NCBI GenBank assembly: GCA_902706205.1
Contig: CACSKA010000006.1
Location: 310,001 to 374,000, forward strand
Direction: 5' to 3'
DNA length: 64,000 nt
Source of the DNA: Chryseobacterium sp. 18061
GTDB taxonomy: Bacteria > Pseudomonadota > Gammaproteobacteria > Enterobacterales > Enterobacteriaceae
Shown here one piece after another: positions 45,736-54,910 of the stretch. Within the stretch, counting starts at the first letter, position 1. Every line of letters starts with the position of its first letter. A model generated the notes under the pieces. That model saw only the letters and a list, made by a program, of their open reading frames with translations. It was not told where the DNA came from and did no database searches. The position numbers were made by a program, and so were the translations under genes.

Positions 45736-47454
45736 CTACAGCGATTCCAGCCGCGCGGTTAGCACGTCAATGTTACGCCGCCACTGGGCCTGAAGCTGAG
45801 GTTTCTGATGCTTAGGTTTACGTGCCAGGTCGTCAGCCAGCTGCGTTTCGAGCGCCAGCAGGGCTTCCAGCAAATCGTCTGCGGCGTCTGATGTCGTTTC
45901 CAGTGTGACAACGGGCTTCGAATCTGGCATGGCCGGGAGCGGTTCGCGTAACCGTTCCCATGCCGCATCGGCATCGTGCCACTCTTCCAGCACGCCATTT
46001 TCAATCAGCCAAAAACGATTGCAGCTCTGTTGCATCAGTTGCCTGTCGTGGCTCACCAGCAATACACCGCCGGCGAAGGTTTGCAACGTTTCCGCCAGTG
46101 CCTCTTTGCCCTCCATGTCGAGATGGTTGGTGGGCTCATCAAGCATCAGTAGGCTATAGCGCGCCAGGCTCAGGCCGACAAACAACAGCCGGGAACGCTC
46201 GCCACCGCTCAGTGAATCGACGCGCTGGCCATGTCTCGCCCATGCAAAACCGGCGCTGATTAACGCCATTTTTCGTGTTTCCGGCGCGGGGACGAACGGC
46301 TCCAGTGCATCAAACAGCGAGGCGCCATCCGCTAACTGGTGCAGCGTTTGATCGTAATAGCCCAGCGCCACGCGAGGGTGGATAGTTAATCCTTCCGCCA
46401 TAACGCTTACCTGATATTGCTGCCAGATAAGCCGCAGCAGCGACGATTTTCCGCAGCCGTTACGGCCAATCACGGCCACTCGATCACCGCTTTTCAACCG
46501 AGCAATCGGTACACTAAACAGCGGCGCGACTCCGGCGGCCGGTGATACGGACAGCGTTTCCAGCTCCAGCAGACGGTCAGCCCGCAGCAGGTCGCCATGC
46601 AACTGTAATCGCCATTGACTGCCTGCGGTAACGTCGGTCTGGCTTGCCTTCAGCCTGTCGACCTGTTTTTCCATTTGCTTGGCTTTACGTGACAAGTCTT
46701 CGTTGTCATATACGTGGCCCCAGACTGCCAGCCGTTTAGCGCTGGCCGCCACCCGGTCGATCTCTTTCTGTTCTGCTTTGAAGCGCAAGGTATCGCTTTC
46801 ATCCTGCTCCATCAGCGCCTGACGGGCGGCGCTACAGGGCAGGGAAAAGCTGTGCAGTCGCTGATCACGCAAGATCCAGCTGGTGTTGGTCACGTTATCC
46901 AGCAGCGGTTGGTCATGGGAAACGACGATAAAACTGCCATTCCAACCGTTGAGGAACCGCTCCAGCCACAGCAGCGTCGGCAGATCGAGGTGATTCCCCG
47001 GTTCGTCCAGTAGCAACAAGTCCGGAGAGGTTATCAACGCCCGCGCCAACAGCAGACGAGTATGTTGCCCTCCGCTCAGCGTGGCCGCCGTTAACGCCTG
47101 GTCTTCGGCACTGAAACCCATTTCTGCCAGCAGCGCTTCGGCACGCCAGCGTTGGATTTCCCGCTCAGCGTGAGGAATGTTATCCAGCACTGCATCGAGC
47201 ATCGTCAGCGGCCCGAGGGATTCAGGTAGGTGTTGCTCCACGCGTGCCAGCAGGCAGTGGTTGGCAATGGAAACGTAGCCGGATGAAGGCGCTTGTGTGC
47301 CATCCAGTAGTTTTAGCAGAGTACTTTTACCGCAGCCGTTATAGCCAATCAGCCCGACGCGATCGCCTTTTTTTAGCGTAAAAGAGAGGTCAGTGAACAG
47401 GGGGCCGAAGGCCGTTTCGCTGCACAGCGAGTGGGTATTTAATAATGTGGTCAT
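45736..47454 (-). CDS. ABC-F family ATPase (ribosome-associated, possible antibiotic-resistance type)
   Basis: This 572-residue protein has two ABC ATPase domains and no membrane segment. Domain 1 has Walker A GYNGCGKST (residues 38-46), signature LSGGQHTR and Walker B LLLLDEPGNHLD; domain 2 has GRNGCGKSS, LSGGERSR and LLMLDEPTNHLD. The charged linker at about 230-270 (RFKAEQKEIDRVAASAKRL...KAKQMEKQVDRL) fits the P-site-tRNA-contacting region of ABC-F proteins. It matches none of K-12 EttA, Uup, YbiT or YheS in my recollection. It lies behind a leader peptide with a mutually exclusive RNA fold. This makes drug-inducible ribosome protection plausible but unproven. Confidence 0.85.
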   Translation of the reverse strand: MTTLLNTHSLCSETAFGPLFTDLSFTLKKGDRVGLIGYNGCGKSTLLKLLDGTQAPSSGYVSIANHCLLARVEQHLPESLGPLTMLDAVLDNIPHAEREIQRWRAEALLAEMGFSAEDQALTAATLSGGQHTRLLLARALITSPDLLLLDEPGNHLDLPTLLWLERFLNGWNGSFIVVSHDQPLLDNVTNTSWILRDQRLHSFSLPCSAARQALMEQDESDTLRFKAEQKEIDRVAASAKRLAVWGHVYDNEDLSRKAKQMEKQVDRLKASQTDVTAGSQWRLQLHGDLLRADRLLELETLSVSPAAGVAPLFSVPIARLKSGDRVAVIGRNGCGKSSLLRLIWQQYQVSVMAEGLTIHPRVALGYYDQTLHQLADGASLFDALEPFVPAPETRKMALISAGFAWARHGQRVDSLSGGERSRLLFVGLSLARYSLLMLDEPTNHLDMEGKEALAETLQTFAGGVLLVSHDRQLMQQSCNRFWLIENGVLEEWHDADAAWERLREPLPAMPDSKPVVTLETTSDAADDLLEALLALETQLADDLARKPKHQKPQLQAQWRRNIDVLTARLESL

Positions 47455-47597
47455 AGAACTTACTCAAGTGTTACTGGCGTAAAAACGCCTCGTCAGTTAA
47501 CGCCGACGATAACCCGGTAAGCCGAGGGAAGGGATTCAGTCTTTGGTTTCTTCGCTCAAGCAGAAGTTATCGCAGCACGGTACGGATAACGCTTGAG
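47455..47597 (-). promoter_or_regulatory. Translational attenuator upstream of the ABC-F gene
   Basis: RNA arm A (47585-47597, CTCAAGCGTTATC) lies in the leader ORF. It pairs with arm B (47555-47571, GATAAC plus GCTTGAG with a 4-base bulge), which spans the leader stop, to give 13 bp. It can instead pair with arm D (47462-47473, TAACACTTGAGT) over 11 of 12 bases; arm D is the ribosome-binding region of the ABC-F gene. A GGCGT-TTTT-ACGCC hairpin (47476-47489) sits just upstream of arm D. No T-tract follows, so the control would be on translation. A ribosome held on the leader would cover arm A and free arm D. Confidence 0.7.
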
Positions 47598-47650
47598 TAG
47601 GTGCGATCGCCAAAAGTACGTGAAAAAGTAAACTTTTCACAATACAGCAT
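47567..47650 (-). CDS. Leader peptide of the ABC-F gene (27 residues)
   Basis: The ORF starts with ATG at 47650 after a near-perfect AAGGAGG five bases upstream and ends in TAA at 47567. The peptide begins MLYCEKFTFSRTFG and ends SSVIRTVLR directly at the stop. Its last codons form arm A of the attenuator, and the stop lies in arm B. It lies 112 bases before the ABC-F start and 124 bases after maeA on the same strand. Basic residues near the C terminus recall drug-stalled leader peptides of resistance genes; no specific stalling motif is claimed. Confidence 0.7.
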   Translation of the reverse strand: MLYCEKFTFSRTFGDRTYSSVIRTVLR

Positions 47651-47733
47651 GGGATCCTCCTTTTATATTTTCAGCAGATGAATGGGTGCAGAGAGTGTAG
47701 CGGTGATTGTGGATTGGCGCTACGCCTGCAAGA

Positions 47734-47751
47734 CCTACAATTTCTTGTAGG
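47734..47751. repeat. REP-like hairpin between maeA and the ABC-F leader
   Basis: CCTACAA / TTGTAGG, with loop TTTC, lies 24 bases after the maeA stop. Flanking GCGC-rich arms look like a decayed enterobacterial REP element; it may also end the maeA message. Confidence 0.5.
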
Positions 47752-47774
47752 CGCAGCACCATCAGGCACAAAGA

Positions 47775-49472
47775 TTAAATCGAGGTACGGCGGTAGCTGC
47801 GGTATTCCGGCTGCCAGAAGTTGTCATCAATGGCCTGTTGCAGGGCTTCGGCAGACGTTTTCACCGCCATGCCTTGTTGCTGGGCCATTTTGCCAATCGC
47901 AAACGCAATCGCCCGCGAGACAATATGAATATCCTTCAGCTCCGGCAACACCAGGCCTTCCCCGTTGTTTACCAGCGGCGAGTGTTTGGCCAGCGTTTCG
48001 CTCGCCGACATCAGCATTTCGTCGGTAATTCGCGACGCACCGGAGGCGATCACGCCCAGACCAATACCCGGGAAGATGTACGAGTTATTACACTGGGCAA
48101 TTGGATACGTTTTATCTTTCCACGTTACCGGCGCGAACGGGCTGCCGGTGGCAACCAGTGCACAGCCTTCGGTCCAGGTGATGATGTCCTGCGGCGTCGC
48201 TTCTACGCGAGACGTCGGGTTCGACAGCGGCATCACGATTGGGCGAGGGCAGTGCTTATGCATTTCGCGAATGATTTCTTCGGTGAATAGCCCTGTCTGA
48301 CCGGAGACGCCAATCAGGATATCCGGTTTCACGTTGCGTACCACGTCCAGCAAGGAAAGCACGTCTTCTGCGGTATCCCAGCTTTTCAGGTTGTCGCGCT
48401 TTTGTACCAGCTTGTTCTGGAACGCCAGCAGATTTGGCATCTGATCGGTCAGCAGGCCGAAGCGGTCAACCATAAATACGCGAGCGCGCGCCTGTTCTTC
48501 GCTCAGGCCTTCACGCTGGATCTGCGCGATGATTTGCTCAGCAATCCCGCAACCGGCAGAGCCTGCGCCGAGGAAGACAATTTTTTGCTCACTGAGCTGG
48601 CTACCCGCCGCGTGGCTGGCGGCAATCAGCGTACCAACGGTAACCGATGCGGTGCCCTGAATGTCATCGTTGAATGAGCAAATCTCGTCACGATAGCGGT
48701 TCAGCAGCGGCATGGCGTTCTTCTGCGCGAAATCTTCGAACTGCAGCAGCACGTTCGGCCAGCGCTGTTTCACCGCCTGAATGAAATCATCCACAAATTG
48801 ATAATACTCGTCGTCGGTGATACGCGGCTGGCGTGAACCCATGTACAGCGGGTCATTCAGCAACTGCTGGTTATTGGTACCGACATCGAGCACGACTGGC
48901 AGGGTATACGCAGGGCTTATCCCGCCACAGGCGGTGTACAGCGACAGCTTGCCGATAGGAATGCCCATTCCGCCAATACCCTGATCGCCGAGGCCGAGAA
49001 TGCGCTCGCCGTCGGTGACCACAATCACTTTGATGTTGTGGTTTGGCACGTTTTGCAGAATGTCGTCCATGTTGTGACGGTTCTCGTACGAGATGAACAC
49101 GCCGCGGGAACGACGATAAATCTCGGAGAAACGCTCACAGGCGGCGCCGACGGTCGGGGTGTAGATAACCGGCATCATCTCGTCGAGGTGGTTTTCGACC
49201 AGACGGTAGAAGAGGGTTTCGTTCGTATCCTGGATATTGCGCAGGTAAATATGTTTGTCGATTTCGGTCTTGAAGCCCTGGTACTGGATCCAGGCGCGTT
49301 CGGCCTGTTCTTCGATGGTTTCCACGACGGCGGGCAACAGGCCTAAGAGGTTAAAGTTGCGACGCTCCTCCTGGCTAAACGCACTGCCTTTGTTGAGGAG
49401 TGGAAACTCCAGTAATACGGGGCCTGCATAGGGGATATAAAGAGAACGGTTGTTTTTATGGTTGACTAACAT
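47775..49472 (-). CDS. maeA: NAD-dependent malate dehydrogenase (oxaloacetate-decarboxylating) MaeA
   Basis: This 565-residue malic enzyme has the same length as E. coli MaeA and makes pyruvate and CO2 from malate with NAD. Diagnostic segments are [21 protein letters not shown], the malate/metal-binding [34 protein letters not shown], and the nucleotide fold [19 protein letters not shown]. Its C terminus YRSYRRTSI is as in K-12. It lies between sra and the ABC-F leader on the same strand. Confidence 0.97.
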   Translation of the reverse strand: MLVNHKNNRSLYIPYAGPVLLEFPLLNKGSAFSQEERRNFNLLGLLPAVVETIEEQAERAWIQYQGFKTEIDKHIYLRNIQDTNETLFYRLVENHLDEMMPVIYTPTVGAACERFSEIYRRSRGVFISYENRHNMDDILQNVPNHNIKVIVVTDGERILGLGDQGIGGMGIPIGKLSLYTACGGISPAYTLPVVLDVGTNNQQLLNDPLYMGSRQPRITDDEYYQFVDDFIQAVKQRWPNVLLQFEDFAQKNAMPLLNRYRDEICSFNDDIQGTASVTVGTLIAASHAAGSQLSEQKIVFLGAGSAGCGIAEQIIAQIQREGLSEEQARARVFMVDRFGLLTDQMPNLLAFQNKLVQKRDNLKSWDTAEDVLSLLDVVRNVKPDILIGVSGQTGLFTEEIIREMHKHCPRPIVMPLSNPTSRVEATPQDIITWTEGCALVATGSPFAPVTWKDKTYPIAQCNNSYIFPGIGLGVIASGASRITDEMLMSASETLAKHSPLVNNGEGLVLPELKDIHIVSRAIAFAIGKMAQQQGMAVKTSAEALQQAIDDNFWQPEYRSYRRTSI

Positions 49473-49596
49473 CTCACTGATCCTTTGTCATCACGGCCTG
49501 CCCTGGTAGGCGAATAGAGAGGGCTGGCGGGTACTTCGGCGCGGCAAAGTATAAAGCAAGTGTTAATAAAAAGGGAAAACGCTGCTGTTCAGAAAC

Positions 49597-49630
49597 TAAA
49601 AAAAACACCATCTTATGTAAACGATGGTGT
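49597..49630 (-). terminator. Rho-independent terminator of sra
   Basis: ACACCATC / GATGGTGT (8-bp stem, 10-base loop) is followed on the minus strand by TTTTTTTT, 38 bases after the sra stop. Confidence 0.85.
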
Positions 49631-49667
49631 CGGTCGTTATCGATGAAAGGGCTTAAAGGCCGGGATG

Positions 49668-49808
49668 TTACTCAGTGCGACGTTTGCGGCCGGTGGCATG
49701 AGAGTGGTTATGCTGGGTTTCCGCATCGCCTTCGATAAGGACTTTTTTCTGGTTTGAAAGCTTGTAGTTCAAGCCGAGGATATGACGTGCCTGACGGTTC
49801 GATTTCAT
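49668..49808 (-). CDS. sra: Stationary-phase ribosome-associated protein Sra (RpsV)
   Basis: This 46-residue basic protein is clearly the orthologue of E. coli Sra (45 residues): [20 protein letters not shown] at the N terminus and the C-terminal ATGRKRRTE. It binds the 30S subunit in stationary phase. It starts after AAGGAG and lies upstream of maeA as in K-12. The bdm gene that separates sra from osmC in K-12 is not visible here. Confidence 0.93.
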   Translation of the reverse strand: MKSNRQARHILGLNYKLSNQKKVLIEGDAETQHNHSHATGRKRRTE

Positions 49809-50067
49809 GCTGACTCCTTAATCCTGTGAATGGTTTCAAGGTCAATCCCGGAGGTACCGGGCGAAATTTACCCTTAGCGCAGAACGGTATTTGCCTGCGA
49901 GATTGATAGTTGACCATTGTGCTCGAAATAGCAACACCCGCTGGCGCTTTCAGGAACTCTCTGAGATTTAACCCTTTGTGCGACGGACGTCACGCTGTCA
50001 TATACCTGAACTATGCTTTTTGATTCGCGCTGAGGTTTCCCCGTTTTGTTCATCGTGAGGTCACTCC

Positions 50068-51120
50068 ATGAAAGTTTTAGGATATGCAGCACAGAATCCC
50101 ACCACGCCACTGGCCCCGTTTTCCTTTGACCGTCGCGAACCGCGCCCGGACGATGTGACCCTCGAGGTGTTGTACTGCGGTGTTTGCCACTCAGACTTAC
50201 ACCAGGCCCGTAATGACTGGGGGTTCAGTACCTATCCCATTGTTCCAGGACATGAAATTGTTGGCCGGGTGACGGCTATAGGTGACGGCGTCACTAAATT
50301 TAAGCCCGGCGATCTCGCCGCCATCGGTTGTATGGTCGATTCCTGCCGTACCTGTTCACCTTGTAAAGACGGGCTGGAGCAGTATTGCGAAGAAGGCAAT
50401 ACGCAAACCTACAACGGGCAGGATCGTCACGATCACCAGACCACCTACGGCGGTTATTCACAATCCATCCTTGCGAGTCAGGATTTCGTTCTGCGCATTC
50501 CCGATGGGCTGGATTTGAAAGGGGCAGCTCCGTTGCTCTGTGCCGGGATCACAACCTGGTCGCCGCTGCGTCACTGGAAGATTGATGCAAACAGCAAAGT
50601 GGCGGTGATTGGCCTTGGCGGGCTCGGGCATATGGGTCTGAAACTGGCACACGCGCTGGGCGCGGAGGTGACGCTGTTTACCCGTTCGCCGGGGAAAGAG
50701 GCGGATGCCCGTCGTCTGGGCGCGAGCCATGTGGTGCTCTCCACCGACCCGGAACAAATGAACGCGGTGAAAAATCAGTTTGATCTGATTATCGATACCG
50801 TCCCGTACACGCATGATGTCAATGCGTATATGCCAACGCTGACCCTCGACGGCACACTGGTGTTTGTCGGTCTGCTCGGCGATTTGCCGGAAGTGAACAC
50901 CATTCCGATGCTGATTAACCGTCGCTCGGTGGCGGGTTCGGCGATTGGTGGCATTGCAGAGACGCAGGAGATGCTCGATTTCTGCGCGGAAAAAGGCATC
51001 GCGGCGGACGTTGAGGTCATCAGAATTCAGGATATCAATGAGGCCTACGAGCGCCTGCTGAAAAGTGATGTGAAGTACCGTTTCGTGATTGATATGGCAT
51101 CTCTCAACGCCTACGGCTAA
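50068..51120 (+). CDS. Zinc-type NAD(P)-dependent alcohol dehydrogenase (YahK-like)
   Basis: This 350-residue cinnamyl-alcohol-dehydrogenase-like enzyme resembles E. coli YahK, a broad NADPH aldehyde reductase, but the sequence is diverged. Catalytic zinc ligands are Cys37 and His62/Glu63 (GVCHSDLHQ; GHEIVG); structural zinc uses C93, C96, C99 and C107. The nucleotide fold is GLGGLGHMGLKLAHALGA (about 192-209) and the C terminus has AYERLLKSDVKYRFVID. It occupies the place of bdm between sra and osmC. It reduces aldehydes in all likelihood; the substrate is open. Confidence 0.9.
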   Translation: MKVLGYAAQNPTTPLAPFSFDRREPRPDDVTLEVLYCGVCHSDLHQARNDWGFSTYPIVPGHEIVGRVTAIGDGVTKFKPGDLAAIGCMVDSCRTCSPCKDGLEQYCEEGNTQTYNGQDRHDHQTTYGGYSQSILASQDFVLRIPDGLDLKGAAPLLCAGITTWSPLRHWKIDANSKVAVIGLGGLGHMGLKLAHALGAEVTLFTRSPGKEADARRLGASHVVLSTDPEQMNAVKNQFDLIIDTVPYTHDVNAYMPTLTLDGTLVFVGLLGDLPEVNTIPMLINRRSVAGSAIGGIAETQEMLDFCAEKGIAADVEVIRIQDINEAYERLLKSDVKYRFVIDMASLNAYG

Positions 51121-51177
51121 ATGGCCGGAAAGGCGTGTTCTATACTTAGTACCCCTAACGGATAAAAGGAGTGAACG

Positions 51178-51606
51178 ATGACGATCCACAAGAAAGGTCA
51201 GGCACACTGGGAAGGCGATCTGAAACGTGGCAAAGGCACCGTCTCGACGGAGAGCGGCGTTCTGAACCAGCAACCGTACGGGTTTAACACCCGCTTTGAA
51301 GGTGCGAAGGGCACCAATCCTGAAGAACTGATTGCGGCGGCGCACGCCTCCTGTTTCTCGATGGCCCTTTCCCTGATGCTGAGCGACGCCGGGTTTACGG
51401 CGACCTCAATTGATACCGAAGCCACTGTTTCACTCGACCAGGTCAGCGGTGGATTCTCGATAACCAAGGTGGCGCTGCAAAGTAAAATCGCAGTACCGGA
51501 TATTGATGCCGGCACATTCGATGGCATCATCCAGAAGGCAAAAGCCGGTTGCCCGGTGTCTCAGGTTCTGAAAGCTGAAATCACCCTCGATTATCAGCTC
51601 AATTAA
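51178..51606 (+). CDS. osmC: Osmotically inducible organic hydroperoxide reductase OsmC
   Basis: This 142-residue peroxidase matches E. coli OsmC throughout (TIHKKGQAHWEGDLKRGKGTVSTESGVLN; QPYGFNTRFEG). The catalytic cysteine pair is Cys59 in AAHASCFSMAL and Cys125 in AGCPVSQ. It reduces organic hydroperoxides under osmotic and stationary stress, and in E. coli is controlled by RcsB, NhaR and RpoS. AAGGAG precedes the start, and a terminator follows at 51619. Confidence 0.97.
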   Translation: MTIHKKGQAHWEGDLKRGKGTVSTESGVLNQQPYGFNTRFEGAKGTNPEELIAAAHASCFSMALSLMLSDAGFTATSIDTEATVSLDQVSGGFSITKVALQSKIAVPDIDAGTFDGIIQKAKAGCPVSQVLKAEITLDYQLN

Positions 51607-51618
51607 TACTCCCACACG

Positions 51619-51643
51619 GCCCGCATAATGCGGGCTTTTGTAT
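51619..51643 (+). terminator. Terminator of osmC
   Basis: GCCCGC / GCGGGC with loop ATAAT is followed by TTTTGTATTT. It begins 12 bases after the osmC stop. Confidence 0.85.
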
Positions 51644-51727
51644 TTTCACCTCTCTGAAGATGAAAATTCAAAAGCTCACAACAGAATGAATACCCCGTTA
51701 ACGTCACATTGTCTTCAATAAGCAGAA

Positions 51728-52276
51728 ATGAGCCCTATGAGTGAGATTAAAACCCTGAGTTCGCAAGAGATTTATTGCAATCAATGGATGCGTCTGAAAG
51801 AAGATCGCATTGAACGTGCCGACGGTTCGCACGGTGTGTATTCGGTGATTGAGAAGCCCGATTTCGCGGTGATTGTCCCAGTGTCGGAAGGCTATATCTG
51901 GGTTGTGGAGCAGTACCGCTATCCGCTCGGCGCTCGCACGATTGAATTGCCGCAGGGATCGTGGGAACTGGATCCACATGCTGATCCGATTGCCGTCGCA
52001 CGCGGAGAGTTAGCGGAAGAGACTGGCCTGCTGGCGCAAAAAATGGAGCAGATTGGTTATCAGAAACTGGCCCAGGGCTATTCCAGCCAGGGCTATCACA
52101 TCTGGCTGGCGACAGATTTTGTGTCCAGCACCCAACAGCTAGATGCGGAAGAAGTGGGACTGACCTGCCGCCAGATGCCGGTCGCTGAGTTTGAAACCCT
52201 GATTGCAGAGGGAAAAATCAGTGATGCGACTTCGGTGACGGCATTTTTGCTGGCTAAACTAAAAGGTTTTGTGTGA
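51728..52276 (+). CDS. Nudix-domain hydrolase
   Basis: This 182-residue Nudix-fold protein has the catalytic helix as ARGELAEETGLL (about residues 98-109). The preceding ELPQGSWELDPHADPIA lacks the usual G-x5-E-x7-R spacing, as seen in an ADP-ribose-pyrophosphatase-like subgroup. The Glu pair that binds metal is kept. Substrates could be ADP-ribose or another nucleoside-diphosphate derivative. A second ATG 9 bases later (51737) is an equally good start. It converges on the MFS gene. Confidence 0.8.
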   Translation: MSPMSEIKTLSSQEIYCNQWMRLKEDRIERADGSHGVYSVIEKPDFAVIVPVSEGYIWVVEQYRYPLGARTIELPQGSWELDPHADPIAVARGELAEETGLLAQKMEQIGYQKLAQGYSSQGYHIWLATDFVSSTQQLDAEEVGLTCRQMPVAEFETLIAEGKISDATSVTAFLLAKLKGFV

Positions 52277-52306
52277 CGGCGTCACTTATTCCTGTACTTT
52301 CTGCGG

Positions 52307-53716
52307 CTACTTACGGTGTAGGCGGCTCAGACTGAACACAATTGCCAGCCCGGACGTGGCAACCGCCACCCACAAGCTCAACTTCACGGCCTGTGCTTCC
52401 AGCACCAACTGTGTACTGGAAGCCATCACCGCCAGCAGGACACCCACTAACGCCGCGCCGAGACATTGCCCGAAGGTGCGCATTATCGCCAGCACGCCTG
52501 AGGCGTATCCGCTGTATTCCCGGGCCACATTAGACAACATTTCGCGATTGTTCGGGCTCTGAAAACAGCCAAATCCCATCCCACACACCAGGCTACGCAG
52601 GCCGATATCCCACGCTGCGGCGTGATCGGGCAACGTCGCCAGTAGTGCTAAACCAAGAACAAACCCCAGTAAACCAATGGTCGAGATTATCGACGGCGAA
52701 TATTTATCCGCCATACGTCCGGCATGGGGAGCAACCAGCACAATGCCCACCGGCCAAGGCGTAAACAGTAGCGCGGAAGTAAATGCGCTGTAGCCGTACA
52801 CGCTCTGGAACAGGAATGGCAGGGCTACAAAGGTAATGCCCTGGCTTATAAACGATGCTAACGAGGTCAGGGCGGCCAGTGAAAAACGTCCGGAGGTGAA
52901 GATAACTGGCGGTAGCAACGGTTTTTCCGCCCGACGAATATGCCAGACGAACGTCGTCCCGCTGACCAGCGCCAGCACACCCCAGCCCATCACCTTGGTG
53001 CTGAGCGAGTGATCGGCGGCGTGCGGATCGGCAAAGCCATTGGTCACCATGATCAATGCCCCGAGCATTGTCGCAGACAGCACGGCCCCAATGGCATCAA
53101 ACCGCTGATCGCTTAGTGCCGGTTTACGTGGAATGGCTTTGATAGCCAGGAACAGCGCCACCATGCCCGGCAGCACGTTGATGGCAAACATCCACTGCCA
53201 GCTCAGCGTACCCAGCAGTGTGCCGCCTAATACCGGGGCGACGGCGGTGCTTGCGGCAATCAATAGTGCATTGAGCCCCAGAATTCGCCCGAGCAGTCGG
53301 CCAGGAAACACTGAGCGTAATATCGCGGGGGCAATACTGAGCGTGGCCGCGCCGCCTACGCCCTGAAGAATACGCATCAGGATAAGCATCTCTGCCGAGG
53401 TAGCCATCGCACAACCGAGCGAAGTGAGAGTGAACAGGCTCAAACCAAAGATAAAGATCGGGCGAAAACCAAAGCGGGTGGCGAGCGCGGCAAAGATGGC
53501 CAGCGTCATGGCGGCGGAGAGCAAATAGCCGTTGGCAAACCACACCGCAATCGGGGCGGCCACCTGTAACGATTGCGCCATCTGAGGTAAGGCGATATTC
53601 ACCATCGAACCGTCAAAAACGGCCATCAGGGTCGAGGTCATGACCGCCGCCATCGCAAACGCCCGTTCGCGGCCCGGCAGGCCTTCGTCGCCTGGTTTGT
53701 CAGAAAAGAGTTCCAT
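52307..53716 (-). CDS. MFS drug-efflux transporter, EmrB/QacA (DHA2) type
   Basis: This protein of 469 residues from the preferred start has about 14 predicted spans. DHA2 marks are AVFDGSMVNIALPQMAQSL in the first span, FANGYLLSAAMTLAIFAALATRFGF, and RILQGVGGAATLSIAPAILRSVF. It presumably exports a hydrophobic or cationic compound; the substrate is unknown. The start at 53716 (MELFSDKPG) has a GAG site, while the start at 53740 has none. It is divergent from the LysR regulator at 53845 and probably controlled by it. Confidence 0.85.
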   Translation of the reverse strand: MELFSDKPGDEGLPGRERAFAMAAVMTSTLMAVFDGSMVNIALPQMAQSLQVAAPIAVWFANGYLLSAAMTLAIFAALATRFGFRPIFIFGLSLFTLTSLGCAMATSAEMLILMRILQGVGGAATLSIAPAILRSVFPGRLLGRILGLNALLIAASTAVAPVLGGTLLGTLSWQWMFAINVLPGMVALFLAIKAIPRKPALSDQRFDAIGAVLSATMLGALIMVTNGFADPHAADHSLSTKVMGWGVLALVSGTTFVWHIRRAEKPLLPPVIFTSGRFSLAALTSLASFISQGITFVALPFLFQSVYGYSAFTSALLFTPWPVGIVLVAPHAGRMADKYSPSIISTIGLLGFVLGLALLATLPDHAAAWDIGLRSLVCGMGFGCFQSPNNREMLSNVAREYSGYASGVLAIMRTFGQCLGAALVGVLLAVMASSTQLVLEAQAVKLSLWVAVATSGLAIVFSLSRLHRK

Positions 53717-53844
53717 CACATTATTCTCGTCGGTAAGCATTTTGATGAGAGAAGTCTATGCGCCCACCAAGGAAGGCGGAAGATACAGCATTGGTACTGT
53801 ATAGTTGCATCAAACGCCTTATCTAAAGTCGAAGGAATATTTTG

Positions 53845-54777
53845 ATGACCGATCCGGATTTTAATCTGCTGATTGCGCTGGATGCGCTTTTGACCGAAGC
53901 GAGCGTGGCCGGGGCGGCCCGGCGTCTTAATTTGAGTACCTCAGCCATGAGTCGGACGCTCAGCCGTTTGCGCGAGGTCACCGGCGACCCGTTACTGGTG
54001 CGTGCGGGGCGAAATATGGTGCTGACGCCTTACGCCCAGTCCAGCCGGGAGCGGGCACGTAACGCCGTGCTGGATGCCAGGACGGTGCTACAACCGTCTA
54101 CATCGGAGCTGAATATTGCGCAACTGGAACGCGTGTTTACGCTGCGAGTGAACGACGGTTTTATCGAAGCCTTTGGTCCGCAACTGATTGCGGCGGTGGC
54201 CGCCATGGCACCTGAAGTGTGCCTGCGTTTTTCACCGAAGCCCGAGAAAAGTTCACACTTTTTGCGTGAAGGGCTGGTGGACCTGGAAATTGGCGTGCTG
54301 AGTAATATGGGCCCGGAAATTCGCGTGCAGGCGCTGTATCGGGACCGTTTCGTTGGCGTAGTTCGTCATGGGCATCCGCTAGCCGGGAAAGCTCAGGTGA
54401 GCGTGGAAGAGTACATCGCGTGGGGCCATGTGGTTGCCACTCGCCGGGGGCAACCGTCAGGTCCGGTCGATGAAGCGCTGGCAGAGATGGGGCTGGCACG
54501 CAAAATTGTCAGCATGGTGCCAGGTTTCCCGTCGGCGCTGGCGGTAGCGAAGGCGTCAGATTTAATTGCGCTGGTTCCGGCTTCTTTTTTATCTCAAACG
54601 GAAAATTCGGCCCGGTTACAGGCTTTCGAGCTGCCGTTTAAAACGCGGACGATCACCATTTCGCAACTGTGGCATCCACGAATGGAAGCGGATCCGGCGC
54701 ATCGCTGGCTGAGACAAACGGTTATGGCGGTGTGTCAGAAGCTATGTCCTGACCAGCGTGCGGGAATTTCAGGTTAA
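53845..54777 (+). CDS. LysR-family regulator of the adjacent MFS pump
   Basis: This 310-residue LysR-type regulator has its helix-turn-helix near residues 15-55 (EASVAGAARRLNLSTSAMSRTLSRLREVTGDPLLVRAG) and a ligand-binding domain with DLEIGVLSNMGPEIRVQALYRDRFVGVVRHGHPLAG. It belongs to the NodD/LeuO-like group by that opening (DPDFNLLIALDALLTEASVAGAA). The start at 53845 follows AAGGAATATTTTG. It is divergent from an MFS transporter with about 130 bases between starts. Confidence 0.87.
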   Translation: MTDPDFNLLIALDALLTEASVAGAARRLNLSTSAMSRTLSRLREVTGDPLLVRAGRNMVLTPYAQSSRERARNAVLDARTVLQPSTSELNIAQLERVFTLRVNDGFIEAFGPQLIAAVAAMAPEVCLRFSPKPEKSSHFLREGLVDLEIGVLSNMGPEIRVQALYRDRFVGVVRHGHPLAGKAQVSVEEYIAWGHVVATRRGQPSGPVDEALAEMGLARKIVSMVPGFPSALAVAKASDLIALVPASFLSQTENSARLQAFELPFKTRTITISQLWHPRMEADPAHRWLRQTVMAVCQKLCPDQRAGISG

Positions 54778-54910
54778 AACGACGCAACGTGATTTATGCG
54801 AGGTGCCGCAGCGTAATCAAGGCTTCTGATTCGCAAAGTAATTAACGTTGTGCCAGACTTTTTCTCATCACGGAGCACATGGCTCTGTTTTACACCTCCA
54901 GGAACTGTAA

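Noticed and set aside
47476..47489. Hairpin GGCGT-TTTT-ACGCC before the ABC-F gene as a transcription terminator
   Set aside because: The T-run is in the loop and no T-tract follows the stem, so transcription termination is unlikely; it was kept as part of a translational attenuator.
49874..50053. Minus-strand ORF of about 59 codons facing the YahK-like gene
   Set aside because: It has a plausible GGAG upstream, but that sequence is part of the opposite gene's ribosome-site region, its protein resembles nothing I know, and it has no supporting context.
50458..51345. 295-codon minus-strand ORF across the YahK-like gene and osmC
   Set aside because: Antisense of two clearly identified genes; it crosses their intergenic region and has no support.
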